From the NCBI RefSeq assembly GCF_030814815.1, contig NZ_JAUSVR010000002.1, forward strand, positions 124,001-188,000: DNA of 64,000 nucleotides, given 5' to 3'. This DNA is from Ancylobacter amanitiformis. Its GTDB lineage: Bacteria > Pseudomonadota > Alphaproteobacteria > Rhizobiales > Xanthobacteraceae. The notes beneath the pieces are model-generated. The model did no database searches. It was not told the origin of the DNA and saw only the letters and a program-made list of their open reading frames with translations. Shown here one piece after another: positions 1 to 8,311 of this stretch (position 1 is the first letter of the stretch; each line of letters starts with the position of its first letter). Made by a program: the position numbers and the translations under genes.

Positions 1-801
1 CGTCCAGTGGATGGTGAAGCCGAACACCGTGAGACCCGGCCGCCGCACACGGTCGAGCAGCGGGCCGGAGCCCCGCGTGCGGCGTGTCCGCGCCTGCCGA
101 TAGACCGGGGTCTCGTCAATGCCCGCGCGCAGCCACAACGCGAGGAGGCCGAGCACGGCACCGAGCAGGAAGGGCACGCGCCAGCCCCACGCCGCCATCT
201 CCTCGACCGACAGCAGGCTGCCGAGCAGCGCGGCGGCGGCGCTGGCGAGGCCGCTGCCCAGCGCCACCGTGGCGGACAGGAAGCTGGTGGCAAAGCCGCG
301 CCGGCCTCTGGGCGCCGATTCCAGCAGGAAGGCGCTCGCCACGCCCCATTCGCCGCCCGCCGAGAAGCCCTGGAACATGCGGGCCACCAGCAGCAGGATC
401 GGCGCCAGCACGCCGATTCGGTCGTAGGCGGGGATGAGGCCGATCGCCAGCGTTGCCATCGCCATCAGGCTCGCCGCCAGCAGCAGCGCGGGCTTGCGCC
501 CGCGTCTATCGCCGAGGCCCCCGAGCACGAGCCCGCCGAGCGGACGCATCACGAAGCTCACGCCGAACACCGCGAGCGTGGCGAGCAGCGCGGCATTCGC
601 GCCGTGCTGCGGGAAAAAGGCTCGGGAAATATGGATCGCCAGCAGGCCGTAAATCGCGAAGTCGAACCATTCCAGCACGTTGCAGAGCATCACCGCGACC
701 AGCGCCCGGCCGCGCCGGCGGGGAAGCGCCGAACTGGCGCGCGTCATCGGCACGAGGGTTGACGGATCGTCGCCGGGCGCTGATTGCGGGGCTTGGGTCA
801 T
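1..801 (-). CDS. MFS transporter, metabolite:H+ symporter (MHS) type, partial
   Basis: The gene starts at an ATG on the minus strand (base 801) and runs off the left edge of the window, so only about 267 N-terminal residues are present. After a polar leader of about 30 residues there are repeated hydrophobic segments. The early stretch NVLEWFDFAIYGLLA is typical of the ProP/KgtP/ShiA (MHS) branch of the major facilitator superfamily. The cytoplasmic loop signature GDRRGRKP between membrane segments 2 and 3 is intact, and a GGEWG motif follows in segment 4 or 5. Family members import small organic acids, osmolytes or aromatics with protons. The substrate cannot be told from this fragment. The gene is divergent from the phosphatase at 1230. 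Confidence 0.85.
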   Translation of the reverse strand, partial: MTQAPQSAPGDDPSTLVPMTRASSALPRRRGRALVAVMLCNVLEWFDFAIYGLLAIHISRAFFPQHGANAALLATLAVFGVSFVMRPLGGLVLGGLGDRRGRKPALLLAASLMAMATLAIGLIPAYDRIGVLAPILLLVARMFQGFSAGGEWGVASAFLLESAPRGRRGFATSFLSATVALGSGLASAAAALLGSLLSVEEMAAWGWRVPFLLGAVLGLLALWLRAGIDETPVYRQARTRRTRGSGPLLDRVRRPGLTVFGFTIHWT

Positions 802-1229
802 GAGCCTCGCGGACATGGTGAGGTGATGCGCCCTCAAGGCACCACAGCCGCCGCGCCGTGGCAAGCGGTGCCGCCGCGCCGCGCCGGCTATGCCGGCTCA
901 CCTCTACAACCCAGGGTGTCCTCACCGCGGGCGCCGACGGAGTGGGCCGGCGTGGCGGAATCCTCCGCCATTGTCCATTCAAGATGGAAAGACAACGTGC
1001 GGCGTCTTGAGGAATGCTGGGTTAGCGGTCGCGCCGCCCCGTTTTCGCCACATTCTAGCCGCGGCGACCACAAAAGTGTGTCGCGGAAGCCACGCAAGCG
1101 GCGATATGTGCCGCCGGGCGTGCGGACCCGTCGAAATCTAGGAGAAAATTGCCGAGAATGTGTGGGATGAGAGCTTCAAGCGTTGCCGAGTGCGTTTTCA
1201 GATACGCTCGTTCACATTAGGGCCACAGC
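802..1229. other. Intergenic region between divergent genes
   Basis: This 428-base stretch separates the minus-strand transporter from the plus-strand phosphatase. The open frames crossing it have no family resemblance and are taken as shadows. A small perfect hairpin (arms TGGCGGA and TCCGCCA at 953-959 and 964-970, 4-base loop) lies in it. Promoters for both genes should be here, but I see no convincing box pair. Confidence 0.5.
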
Positions 1230-1925
1230 ATGGATATGGCGCTTCGCCCACATTTCGCAATGGACTTTGACGGCACCATCTGCCCGTCCGATGCTACGGA
1301 TTCGTTGTTCGACACTTTTGCGACACCGGAATGGCGTGCGATCGAGGATAGGTGCGTCGCGGGCGAAATGACGTCGCGCGAGTGCATTTCCCGTGAGGTG
1401 GAGCTGTTCCGGGCCACGCCGAAAGAGCTGGAGCAGGCCATCGCCAAGCTGAGCATCGATCCCGACGTCCCCGATTTCGTTGCCGCCGCGCGTCGCTATG
1501 GCGCCACCGTTTCGGTCGTCTCCGACGGTTTCGATCTGTTCATCCATCCGCTGCTGCGTGCCGCCGGCCTCGACCTGCCGGTGAGCGCCAACACCATGCT
1601 GCAGATGGGCGCGGATGGCTGGAAGGCAGCCTTCGCCAATGGCGCGGAAGGCTGCGGCAGCGGCACCTGCAAGTGCAAGGCGACGAGCGGGCGGCATCCG
1701 CTGGTGCTGATCGGTGACGGGCGGTCGGATTTCTGCCTCGCCCGGCGTGCCGACTTCGTGCTCGCCAAGGGCAAGCTCGCCACGTACTGCGCGCAAGAGG
1801 GCATCCCGCACATCGCCATCACGAATTTCGCCGACGCGCTGGCCCTGCTGCCGACGATCATGGCGGAGATCCGCCCGACCATTCCCACGTCCCTCGACGT
1901 GTCATTCGAGAGCAGCAATGCGTGA
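1230..1925 (+). CDS. HAD-family phosphatase, MtnX-like
   Basis: This 231-residue protein has the order of HAD phosphatase motifs. The nucleophile motif DFDGTI (D12, D14) is near the N-terminus, VSDGF is motif II, and GDGRSD in the C-terminal third supplies the magnesium-binding acids. The overall pattern resembles MtnX-type HAD-IB phosphatases (2-hydroxy-3-keto-5-methylthiopentenyl-1-phosphate phosphatase of methionine salvage). No other methionine-salvage gene is nearby, so the substrate is uncertain. A cysteine cluster (CGSGTCKC) in the cap region is a notable addition. It is probably a cytoplasmic monocistronic gene. Confidence 0.75.
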   Translation: MDMALRPHFAMDFDGTICPSDATDSLFDTFATPEWRAIEDRCVAGEMTSRECISREVELFRATPKELEQAIAKLSIDPDVPDFVAAARRYGATVSVVSDGFDLFIHPLLRAAGLDLPVSANTMLQMGADGWKAAFANGAEGCGSGTCKCKATSGRHPLVLIGDGRSDFCLARRADFVLAKGKLATYCAQEGIPHIAITNFADALALLPTIMAEIRPTIPTSLDVSFESSNA

Positions 1926-2385
1926 TCGCAGCCGCGTCATCGATGTGCGCCGTGCGGCCGACGAGCGCCTTTGCGCGCTCCCGTTCGCCGGCGCTGCATG
2001 GGTGAGTGGCGTGTCGTGTTTCCAGAGCCGCCAGGTGAAGCGAGGGATTGTTCCTTGTTGCACCTGATCTTTGGAAGTGAAGACCCGCGCGGAGGGGTTG
2101 TTCCTGCCCGCGACGGGGGTTTCGGAGTTCGGGTGCAGGATCGGTGCACCGGAGTTCCGCGCCTTCATCTTTGTCTATTCAACACGGCGCATCAACAGGG
2201 TGCGGGCCCTGGCGCCGTTTTGTCTCCGATCGCGTGATTACTTGACTACCTGAGCAGTTCAGCAAGGTTCGCCGCCAATTTCTCGCGGGTCGGCGATCGG
2301 TCGGCCGGCGGCAACGGTCAAACCGGAAGTTTGCTGAGCGTCAAGGGCTTGGTCAGGTTGTATTGGAATTGGGAGGGGGGCTTCG
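1926..2385. other. Intergenic region, no gene recognised
   Basis: Short open frames here (for example 1971-2237) have no recognisable composition or start signal. The region should carry the promoter of the esterase at 2386. A TTGACT at about 2241 could be a -35 box, but no good -10 partner is seen. Confidence 0.4.
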
Positions 2386-3348
2386 ATGCGTAATCCTGTT
2401 GTCGATAATAGCATCTATTACGAGCGCGGCCCTGTCGGTGTCCTTCTCATCCATGGTCTAACCGGTACGCCGGTCGAGATGCGCGATACGGCCCGCCGGC
2501 TCGCGGCAGGTGGCCACACGGTTCTGTGCTGCCAGTTGGCGGGCCATTGCGGCACCGAGCAGGACCTGGTCGCCACCAATTTCGAGGATTGGTACGAGAG
2601 CGCGGTCAAGGGCATCGAGCGGCTGGAAAAGCATTGCTCGCAGATTCTCGTCGGCGGCCTGTCCATGGGTGCGGTTCTGTCCGCGCTGGTGGCCGCGCGC
2701 CAGCCCAAGCGCGTGCATGGCCTCATCATGCTGGCGCCGACCCTGACCTATGACGGCTGGTCGATCCCCAAATACAGCTTCCTGCTGCGTATCGCGATGC
2801 AGACGCCGCTCGGTCGCTATTACCGCTTCGAGGAGCGCGAGCCCTACGGCCTCAAGGATGAGCGGGCGCGGGCCATGGTTGCCTACGCGCTGAAATACGG
2901 CAACTCGGCCGAATCGGGGCTGATCTCCAAGCCGGCGCTCTCGCTGCGCGAATTGTGGCGCCTCACCGCCGCCCTGAAGCCGCTGCTCTCGCAGATCAAC
3001 CAGCGCACGCTGGTCATCCAGGCGCGGCAGGACGACGTGGCGAGCCTCGGCAACATGGTGACGCTGCAGCGTGAACTGGGCGGCCTGGTCGAAACCATGG
3101 TGCTGAACGACAGCTATCACATCATCACTGTCGACCAGCAGCGCCATCTGGTTGGCGAGCGGGTGCTGGAATTCGTCAACCGCTTCGCCCGTGGCGCGGC
3201 GAGCGAGGCGCCCTATACCGTCCCGGCGCGGGCGGTGGAAAAGGCGAATGGCGTTGTGTCGGTTGGACATGCGCTGCCCGATCCCGGCAGCCTGGTCGGG
3301 GGAATGAGTGCGGGTCTGGCGCCGGCGGGCGTTGCGCACGGCTCCTGA
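2386..3348 (+). CDS. Alpha/beta hydrolase, Est30-like carboxylesterase (copy A)
   Basis: This 320-residue alpha/beta hydrolase resembles short-chain carboxylesterases such as Est30. The oxyanion region is LLIHGLTGTP near residue 20, the nucleophile elbow is GLSMG (S93), the acid lies in ARQDDVAS (D216 or D217) and the histidine in SYHIITVD (H245), so the triad looks complete. No signal peptide is visible, which suggests a cytoplasmic enzyme. The start ATG has a strong GGGAGGGGGG ribosome site 5-14 bases upstream. The C-terminal 50 residues after the hydrolase fold are low-complexity Ala/Gly/Val and diverge from the paralogue at 3664. The two genes are tandem and share a block of near-identical DNA in the middle. 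Confidence 0.85.
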   Translation: MRNPVVDNSIYYERGPVGVLLIHGLTGTPVEMRDTARRLAAGGHTVLCCQLAGHCGTEQDLVATNFEDWYESAVKGIERLEKHCSQILVGGLSMGAVLSALVAARQPKRVHGLIMLAPTLTYDGWSIPKYSFLLRIAMQTPLGRYYRFEEREPYGLKDERARAMVAYALKYGNSAESGLISKPALSLRELWRLTAALKPLLSQINQRTLVIQARQDDVASLGNMVTLQRELGGLVETMVLNDSYHIITVDQQRHLVGERVLEFVNRFARGAASEAPYTVPARAVEKANGVVSVGHALPDPGSLVGGMSAGLAPAGVAHGS

Positions 3349-3359
3349 GTGCCTGACCT

Positions 3360-3424
3360 GCCGGCTGCCTTCCTATTCCGTAACCGTCTCTTCCCCCGCG
3401 GTACGGAATAGGAAGGCAGCCGGC
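3360..3424. repeat. Long near-perfect hairpin between the two esterase genes
   Basis: Bases 3360-3381 and 3403-3424 are a perfect 22-bp inverted repeat. The stem extends by 4 further pairs past one bulged A, leaving a loop of about 12 bases. It starts 12 bases after the stop codon of copy A. There is no T-run, so it may act as a transcript-end stabiliser, a rho-assisted terminator or a small mobile palindrome. The arms are less G+C-rich than the surroundings (they contain CCTATTCCG). Confidence 0.85.
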
Positions 3425-3663
3425 GGACGTGAGTGATGCTGCGTGCATGGCGTTTGCGATGCCCGCAGGAACTGTGCCGATGGGCGCCATTCGCATCGGC
3501 CGGACGACGTGCCTTCCAGATTTCGGTGGGAGGGATGGCCTCGCCGTCTGGATTGGAAGTGAGTGGTCGCCCGTCTTGCGGCGCGGCTCTGGTGGGGCGG
3601 GAACACTGGTTCCCGATCACGGCGCGCGTCAGCTCGCCGGAAGAGAATTGGTGGGGTGGGGCA

Positions 3664-4647
3664 GTGCATAAGCGTTTAACAGATCACACAATTTTCTATG
3701 AGCGCGGTCCGGTCGGGGTTCTTCTCATTCACGGACTCGCCGGCACGCCGGTGGAAATGCGCGATACCGCCCGCCGGCTGGCCGCGGGCGGCCACACGGT
3801 ATTGTGCTGCCAGCTGGCGGGCCATTGCGGCACCGAGGAAGACCTCATCGCGACGACGTTCGAGGACTGGTACCAGAGCGCGATGCACGGCATCGAGCGG
3901 CTCGAAAAGCACTGCTCGCGCATTCTGGTCGGTGGGCTGTCCATGGGCGCCGTGCTGGCGGGCCTGGTGGCGGCCCGCCAGCCCAAGCGCGTGCATGGCC
4001 TCGTCATGCTGGCGCCGACCCTGACCTATGACGGCTGGTCGATCCCGAAATACAGCTTCCTGCTGCGTATCGCGATGCAGACGCCGCTCGGCCGCTATTA
4101 CCGCTTCGAGGAGCGCGAGCCCTATGGGCTGAAGGACGAACGCGCCCGTGCCATGATCGCCTACGCGATGAAATCCGGCAATTCGAGCGAGGCGGGCCTG
4201 CTCTCCACACCGGCTCTGGCGGTGCGCGAACTCTGGCGCCTCACGGCGGCGCTCAAGCCGATGCTGCCGCAGGTCAAGCAGCGCACGCTGGTCATCCAGT
4301 CCCGCATCGATGACGTGGCGAGCCTCAAGAACATGATGACCCTGCAGCGCAAGCTGGGTGGGTTGGTCGACACGATGGTGCTCGACGACTGCTATCACGT
4401 CATCACGATCGACCATCAGCGCGACCTTGTCGGCGAGCGCTGCGTGGAGTTCGCCAACCGCTTCGCCCAGCAGATTGCCGGCGAAGCGCCGATCGCCATC
4501 CCCCTGCGGGCCGCCGAGAAGACCGGCCACGTCCCGGCCGCGTTGCCGGAACAGGCGGGTCCCGTCAGCCGGCTGGCCACGACAGGCGCCATTCCCGCCG
4601 GCATCGCCACGGCCCAGGAACTGGGCCTGCGGCTTATGAGCCTCTGA
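3664..4647 (+). CDS. Alpha/beta hydrolase, Est30-like carboxylesterase (copy B)
   Basis: This is a 327-residue paralogue of the gene at 2386, with the same triad: GLSMG nucleophile elbow, SRIDDVAS acid, CYHVITID histidine. The frame is open upstream to 3433. The aligned N-terminus and a GGTGGGGTGGGG run just before a GTG codon at 3664 favour that start, because the 77 upstream residues match nothing in copy A. The central region (about 3980-4140) is almost identical at DNA level to 2705-2865 of copy A, whereas the ends differ, which looks like recent duplication or gene conversion. Substrate is unknown. Confidence 0.8.
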   Translation: MHKRLTDHTIFYERGPVGVLLIHGLAGTPVEMRDTARRLAAGGHTVLCCQLAGHCGTEEDLIATTFEDWYQSAMHGIERLEKHCSRILVGGLSMGAVLAGLVAARQPKRVHGLVMLAPTLTYDGWSIPKYSFLLRIAMQTPLGRYYRFEEREPYGLKDERARAMIAYAMKSGNSSEAGLLSTPALAVRELWRLTAALKPMLPQVKQRTLVIQSRIDDVASLKNMMTLQRKLGGLVDTMVLDDCYHVITIDHQRDLVGERCVEFANRFAQQIAGEAPIAIPLRAAEKTGHVPAALPEQAGPVSRLATTGAIPAGIATAQELGLRLMSL

Positions 4648-5413
4648 GCCTTCGCGCGGCCGCCCTTCCACGCGCAGCCCTGGTTTGGGTGAGCGGGTCA
4701 AGGGCGGGCCACGCGGTCGCCGGCCGGTGCCGCCCACGCGGAATGACAGCGACGCGGCACCATGACCGCGAGCCGTCTCGGCGGTCTTCCGGCGACGATG
4801 GCGACCGGTAAAGGCAACCGGACCGCCTCGAGTTCGATTGCGGAATGTGCGGCTCGTCCGGTGCCGTCGGCGTCGGCGCCCTGCGGCATTGCCGGTGGCA
4901 CCGCCGGCAGGCGACCGCGCGGTATGTCGGGCTCCCGCCGGGATTGGCCGGTCGGCTGGCCCGCGCCGCGAACCGGTTCCCGCAGGGATGCGCCCCCGCG
5001 CGTGCGCAGCATCGGACGGCTGGATCGGCGGCTCGCCGGCCGCCGCCGCTCGATCCTCTCACGAACCTCCCCACCGTCGCCTTTCCGCGCCCTCATCGCA
5101 GGCCTCATGCGAGGGGCGGGGGCTCCGCGTGCTCGTGGCTTGGCGCCCTCCCGCGGCGCGGCGCTGCCCGGCCATCCGAAAACGCCCTTGTTCCGGCTTG
5201 GACACAGTTCGTTAGCGAAAGAATCAATTTCTGGAGCGCTTCCAGACGAAAAGGGTCCGTGGCCGGCAAACCTGTCTTGTACGACAATGTCACCCTCTGT
5301 CACGCCTTGGTCATCGTGTGGGTATTCGCGATGCCGGGGCGGTCCGGGCGGAGGTTGAGGAGGTCGAAGCCGCAGCGCCGGAGGCGCGCGGGGCCGGATA
5401 CGCGAGCGCAACG
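4648..5413. other. 766-base gap, no supported gene
   Basis: Several open frames cross this stretch on both strands, but all have Arg/Pro/Ala-rich shadow-like composition and none looks like a known family. The last 200 bases are less G+C-rich. A TGTC-N6-GACA inverted repeat lies at about 5276-5289 and could belong to the promoter of the DUF2147 gene. Confidence 0.4.
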
Positions 5414-5896
5414 ATGAAACGCATATGGCATCTACTTGGCGTCGTGCTGGTCATGCTCGGGGGCGTCGCTCCGGCCTTGGCGGATACGCCCGATGACATT
5501 CGCGGGGTGTGGATGACCGACGATTCGCAGGCGGCGGTGGAGTTGATGTCCTGCGGCTCCTCGGTCTGCGGCAGGATCGTCTGGCTCAAGACCCCCATCA
5601 TGGACGGGCAGCCGCTGCGCGACATGCGCAACCCCAATGCCGACGCGCGCAGCAGGCCCCTATGCGGGCTGTCGATCATCGGTGGATTGCGCCCCAATGA
5701 CGACCGCTTCGAGAATGGCTGGGTCTACGATCCCGTCTCCGGCGGGCGCTACCGGCTGAGCGCCGAGTTGAGATCCAGCGGGCGACTGGCCATTACCGGC
5801 TTCATCGGCGTCGAAACGCTCGGCCAGACGCGGGAATGGCGCCGCGCGCCCTCCAGCCTCGGACGCTGCTCGGACCCGCAGACCCGCCAGAGCTGA
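5414..5896 (+). CDS. Secreted DUF2147 protein
   Basis: This 160-residue protein has a clear signal peptide (MKRIW, then a hydrophobic core, then APALA before DTPDD at about residue 24). The mature part matches the DUF2147 pattern: GVWMTDDSQAAVEL, a CGSSVCGRIVWL segment with two cysteines, GLRPNDDRFENGWVYDPVSG, and a closing EWRR. DUF2147 proteins are small periplasmic lipocalin-like barrels without an assigned reaction. The ATG at 5414 is chosen because it begins the signal peptide; the frame itself is open from 5318. Confidence 0.85.
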   Translation: MKRIWHLLGVVLVMLGGVAPALADTPDDIRGVWMTDDSQAAVELMSCGSSVCGRIVWLKTPIMDGQPLRDMRNPNADARSRPLCGLSIIGGLRPNDDRFENGWVYDPVSGGRYRLSAELRSSGRLAITGFIGVETLGQTREWRRAPSSLGRCSDPQTRQS

Positions 5897-5952
5897 AGCC
5901 CGGCGCAGCGGGAGGCGTGCGGCACGAGAGGTTTCGCGCATCGCCCGCCGGC

Positions 5953-7737
5953 TCAGTCCAGCGGCTCGCCGGTGATTTCGCCGAGCCGCCGCGCCATCTC
6001 GTCGCTGTAGCGCTTCACCGCGTGAGCTTCACTCAGCAGGCCGACAATCCGCCGCTCGGCATCGACAACCGCGAGAGCATCCGCCTCCGCCCGTGAAAAG
6101 GTGGCCAGCGCATCGCGCAACGTCGCGTCGGGGGCGAGCGTTTCGCCGGCATGGGTCAGCAGCGCGCGCACGGTCGCGGGGGCATCGGCCGTGCCATCGC
6201 TCTCGGCCTCGGCCTCGAACAGCGCGGTGGTGGAGACCATGCCGGCATAGAACTCGCCCTTGTCGCTGGCGACGAGATAGGGGGTGGAGCCCGGCGGATA
6301 GGCCCGGCACGCCTGCGCCAGCGGAGTATCGGCATCGACAAGGGGCACTTCGCGGCGCATCAGGCTGGCGACGGTGAGTTCGCGCAGCCAGCCGACATCA
6401 TGCGCGCCGCGGATGTTCTCGCCGCGCAGATGGAAGCGCCAGGTGGTGAAGGAGAAGCCGAACAGCCGCCGCGTGGTGAGCGAGGCGGTCGCGGCGGCGG
6501 CGAGCACCGCGAGCGTCAGCTTGAGGTCGCCGGTAATCTCCAGCGCCAGCAGCGTCATCGTCATCGGCCCGCCCACCACCGCCACCGCCAGGGCGCTCAT
6601 GCCGATGAGAGCGTAGAAGGCATGCGAGGCCACGAGGCCGGGCAGCACCAGGTCCAGCCCCGCGCCATAGGCCCGCCCGGCCAGCACGCCCATCAGCAGC
6701 GAGGCGAAGAACAGGCCGCCGCGAAAGCCGGAGCCGATGGAAACCGATGAGGCCACCACCTTGGCGACCAGCAGCAACCCGAGCACGGTGAACGAATCGC
6801 CCGAGACGATGAAGTGATACACCGCGCCGTGGCCGGCCGAGAGCACCGCCGGGTTCCACAGCGCCAGCGCGCCGACGATCAGCCCACCGGCGGCCGGCCG
6901 CAAGATTTGGGGCAGGGCCGAGCGGCGGAAGCCGCTTTCCACCAGCGTGACGCCGCGCATGACCGCGATGCCGACGAGCGCGCAGACGAGGCCGAGCAGC
7001 AGCACCGCCGGCCAGTCGCCCAGTGTCGGCGGATCGAGGGCCGGCAGCACGGGCACGGGCATGGGCTGCAGGATCTGCCGGGTGAGCGAGGCCGTGAAGC
7101 TCGCCGTCATCATCGGCACGAAGGCGGGAATGGCATAGGTGCCGAGCACCAGCTCGAAGCCGTAGAAAGCGCCCATCAGCGGCGCGTTGAAGGCGGCGCC
7201 GATGGCCGCACCCGCGCCGCAGCCGACCAACAGACGCAGATCGGCGCGCCGCAGCCGGACCGCCTGGCCGATCCGCGAAGCCGCGCCGCTCGCGGCCTGC
7301 GTATAGCCAGCTTCCAGCCCGACCGAGGCGCCGACGCCGCTCGAGAACATGGTCTGCACCGCGACGATGGCGCTGTCCTTCAGCGACATGCGCCCGCCAT
7401 GGAGCGCGTTGGCCTCGATCGGATCGACCGGCGGGGCGCTCGCGCGGCGCGTCGCCAGCCAGGAGCCGACGCCGAAGACGAGGCCGCCGAGCGTTGGTCC
7501 GAGCAGCAGCAGCGCCGGCGCCATGCCGGAAGTGATGGACAGATGCGCATCGAGCGGGATGCGGAAGATGACCTCGTGCATCGCCTGCGTCGCCGCGTTC
7601 ATCACGACGACCGCCAAACCCGCGGCGATGCCGACCAGCGCCGCCAGCAGCACAATGCCGATCTCGCTCGCGCGAATGAGCCGCCGCAGCGACCGCATCT
7701 CGGTCTCAGGCGTGGATGATGCCGGATCGGAAGCCAC
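5953..7737 (-). CDS. ClC-family chloride channel/transporter with C-terminal CBS region
   Basis: This 594-residue protein starts at a GTG on the minus strand. Residues about 20-430 are a multi-span ClC domain. Recognisable elements are GVGASVGLEAGYTQ (the equivalent of the GREGP loop with its gating glutamate), GCGAGAAIGAAFNAPLMG, and GSGFRGGLFF in the C-terminal half. Residues about 440-590 form a cytoplasmic region with two CBS-like modules (LMRREVPLVDADTPL and TLAPDATLRDAL...ALAVVDAERRIVGLL). ClC proteins carry chloride or other small anions across the inner membrane and CBS pairs usually bind nucleotides. The gene converges on the DUF2147 gene with a gap of 56 bases. Confidence 0.85.
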   Translation of the reverse strand: MASDPASSTPETEMRSLRRLIRASEIGIVLLAALVGIAAGLAVVVMNAATQAMHEVIFRIPLDAHLSITSGMAPALLLLGPTLGGLVFGVGSWLATRRASAPPVDPIEANALHGGRMSLKDSAIVAVQTMFSSGVGASVGLEAGYTQAASGAASRIGQAVRLRRADLRLLVGCGAGAAIGAAFNAPLMGAFYGFELVLGTYAIPAFVPMMTASFTASLTRQILQPMPVPVLPALDPPTLGDWPAVLLLGLVCALVGIAVMRGVTLVESGFRRSALPQILRPAAGGLIVGALALWNPAVLSAGHGAVYHFIVSGDSFTVLGLLLVAKVVASSVSIGSGFRGGLFFASLLMGVLAGRAYGAGLDLVLPGLVASHAFYALIGMSALAVAVVGGPMTMTLLALEITGDLKLTLAVLAAAATASLTTRRLFGFSFTTWRFHLRGENIRGAHDVGWLRELTVASLMRREVPLVDADTPLAQACRAYPPGSTPYLVASDKGEFYAGMVSTTALFEAEAESDGTADAPATVRALLTHAGETLAPDATLRDALATFSRAEADALAVVDAERRIVGLLSEAHAVKRYSDEMARRLGEITGEPLD

Positions 7738-8064
7738 TATCTACCCGCCAAACCCTGCCATGCCGATATCCGCCGTGCCGATATCGGCCGCGTTTCCGCG
7801 CATATCGCCACCCGGAGCCCATCCGGCGAAGGAGCCCACACGATAGGCTCTAATCCATTTCACGCGCCCGGGAAATCGCCGGATTCGCCGTGACCGGATA
7901 CCGGCGGCCTCCTGTCGGCGATCTCTCGTGGGCTGCCGGCCCGTCGAGCGAGGGCGTCATGGATGCGTATTTATACTTGCATAAAAATAGTTGCAATAAA
8001 ATGCAATCGTTTTATCTAAGAGAACGACAGGGAGATCCCTGCCGGCCCGCTGGAGGTTAAGCAC
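7738..8064. other. Divergent intergenic region with AT-rich promoter zone
   Basis: The region lies between the ClC gene (minus) and the BigR-type operon (plus). The first 230 bases hold nothing recognisable. From about 7968 to 8025 the DNA becomes strikingly AT-rich compared with its surroundings, consistent with the operon promoter and operator. Confidence 0.55.
7991..8006. promoter_or_regulatory. Candidate BigR operator
   Basis: TTGCA at 7991-7995 and TGCAA at 8002-8006 form an inverted repeat around ATAAAA, inside an AT-rich tract. A further TTGCAT half-site lies at 7977-7982. ArsR-family sulfide sensors of the BigR/SqrR type bind AT-rich dyads that overlap the promoter of their own operon. 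The assignment to the bigR product at 9198 is inference. Confidence 0.5.
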
Positions 8065-8283
8065 ATGAACCACAATATCGGACGCACCGACCGCGCCCTG
8101 CGCGTCGTCGTCGGTCTCGCGCTGCTCTCGCTGCTGGTCGTGGTCGAGGGCGATCTGCGCTGGCTGGGCCTCATCGGCCTCGTGCCGCTTCTCACGGCGC
8201 TGGTCGGCAACTGCCCGCTCTATTCGATCCTCGGCGTCTCGAGCTGTCCGCGCGGCGCGGGCAAGCTCGACCGGCGCTCGTGA
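8065..8283 (+). CDS. DUF2892 small membrane protein
   Basis: This 72-residue protein begins with MNHNIGRTDRALRVVVG, the typical DUF2892 (YgaP transmembrane-like) start. Two hydrophobic helices follow (about residues 14-28 and 32-48), with GNCPLYSILGVSSCP at the end. The two cysteines there are common in sulfur-related members. It is the first gene of the persulfide operon and probably sits in the inner membrane. Its function is not known. Confidence 0.85.
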   Translation: MNHNIGRTDRALRVVVGLALLSLLVVVEGDLRWLGLIGLVPLLTALVGNCPLYSILGVSSCPRGAGKLDRRS

Positions 8284-8311
8284 CATCCTCGCACCGCGAG
8301 GCCTTCGCACC

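Noticed and set aside
7-762. Long plus-strand frame with His/Arg/Glu/Gln-rich translation
   Set aside because: It is the antisense shadow of the minus-strand MFS transporter, which has clear family motifs.
3433-3663. N-terminal extension of the second esterase
   Set aside because: The 77 extra residues have no counterpart in the first copy, and a GTG with a strong ribosome site fits the family start.
4762-5358. 198-codon plus-strand frame in the gap after the second esterase
   Set aside because: Arg/Ser/Pro/Gly-rich with no recognisable fold, no good ribosome site, and competing equal-length frames on the same stretch.
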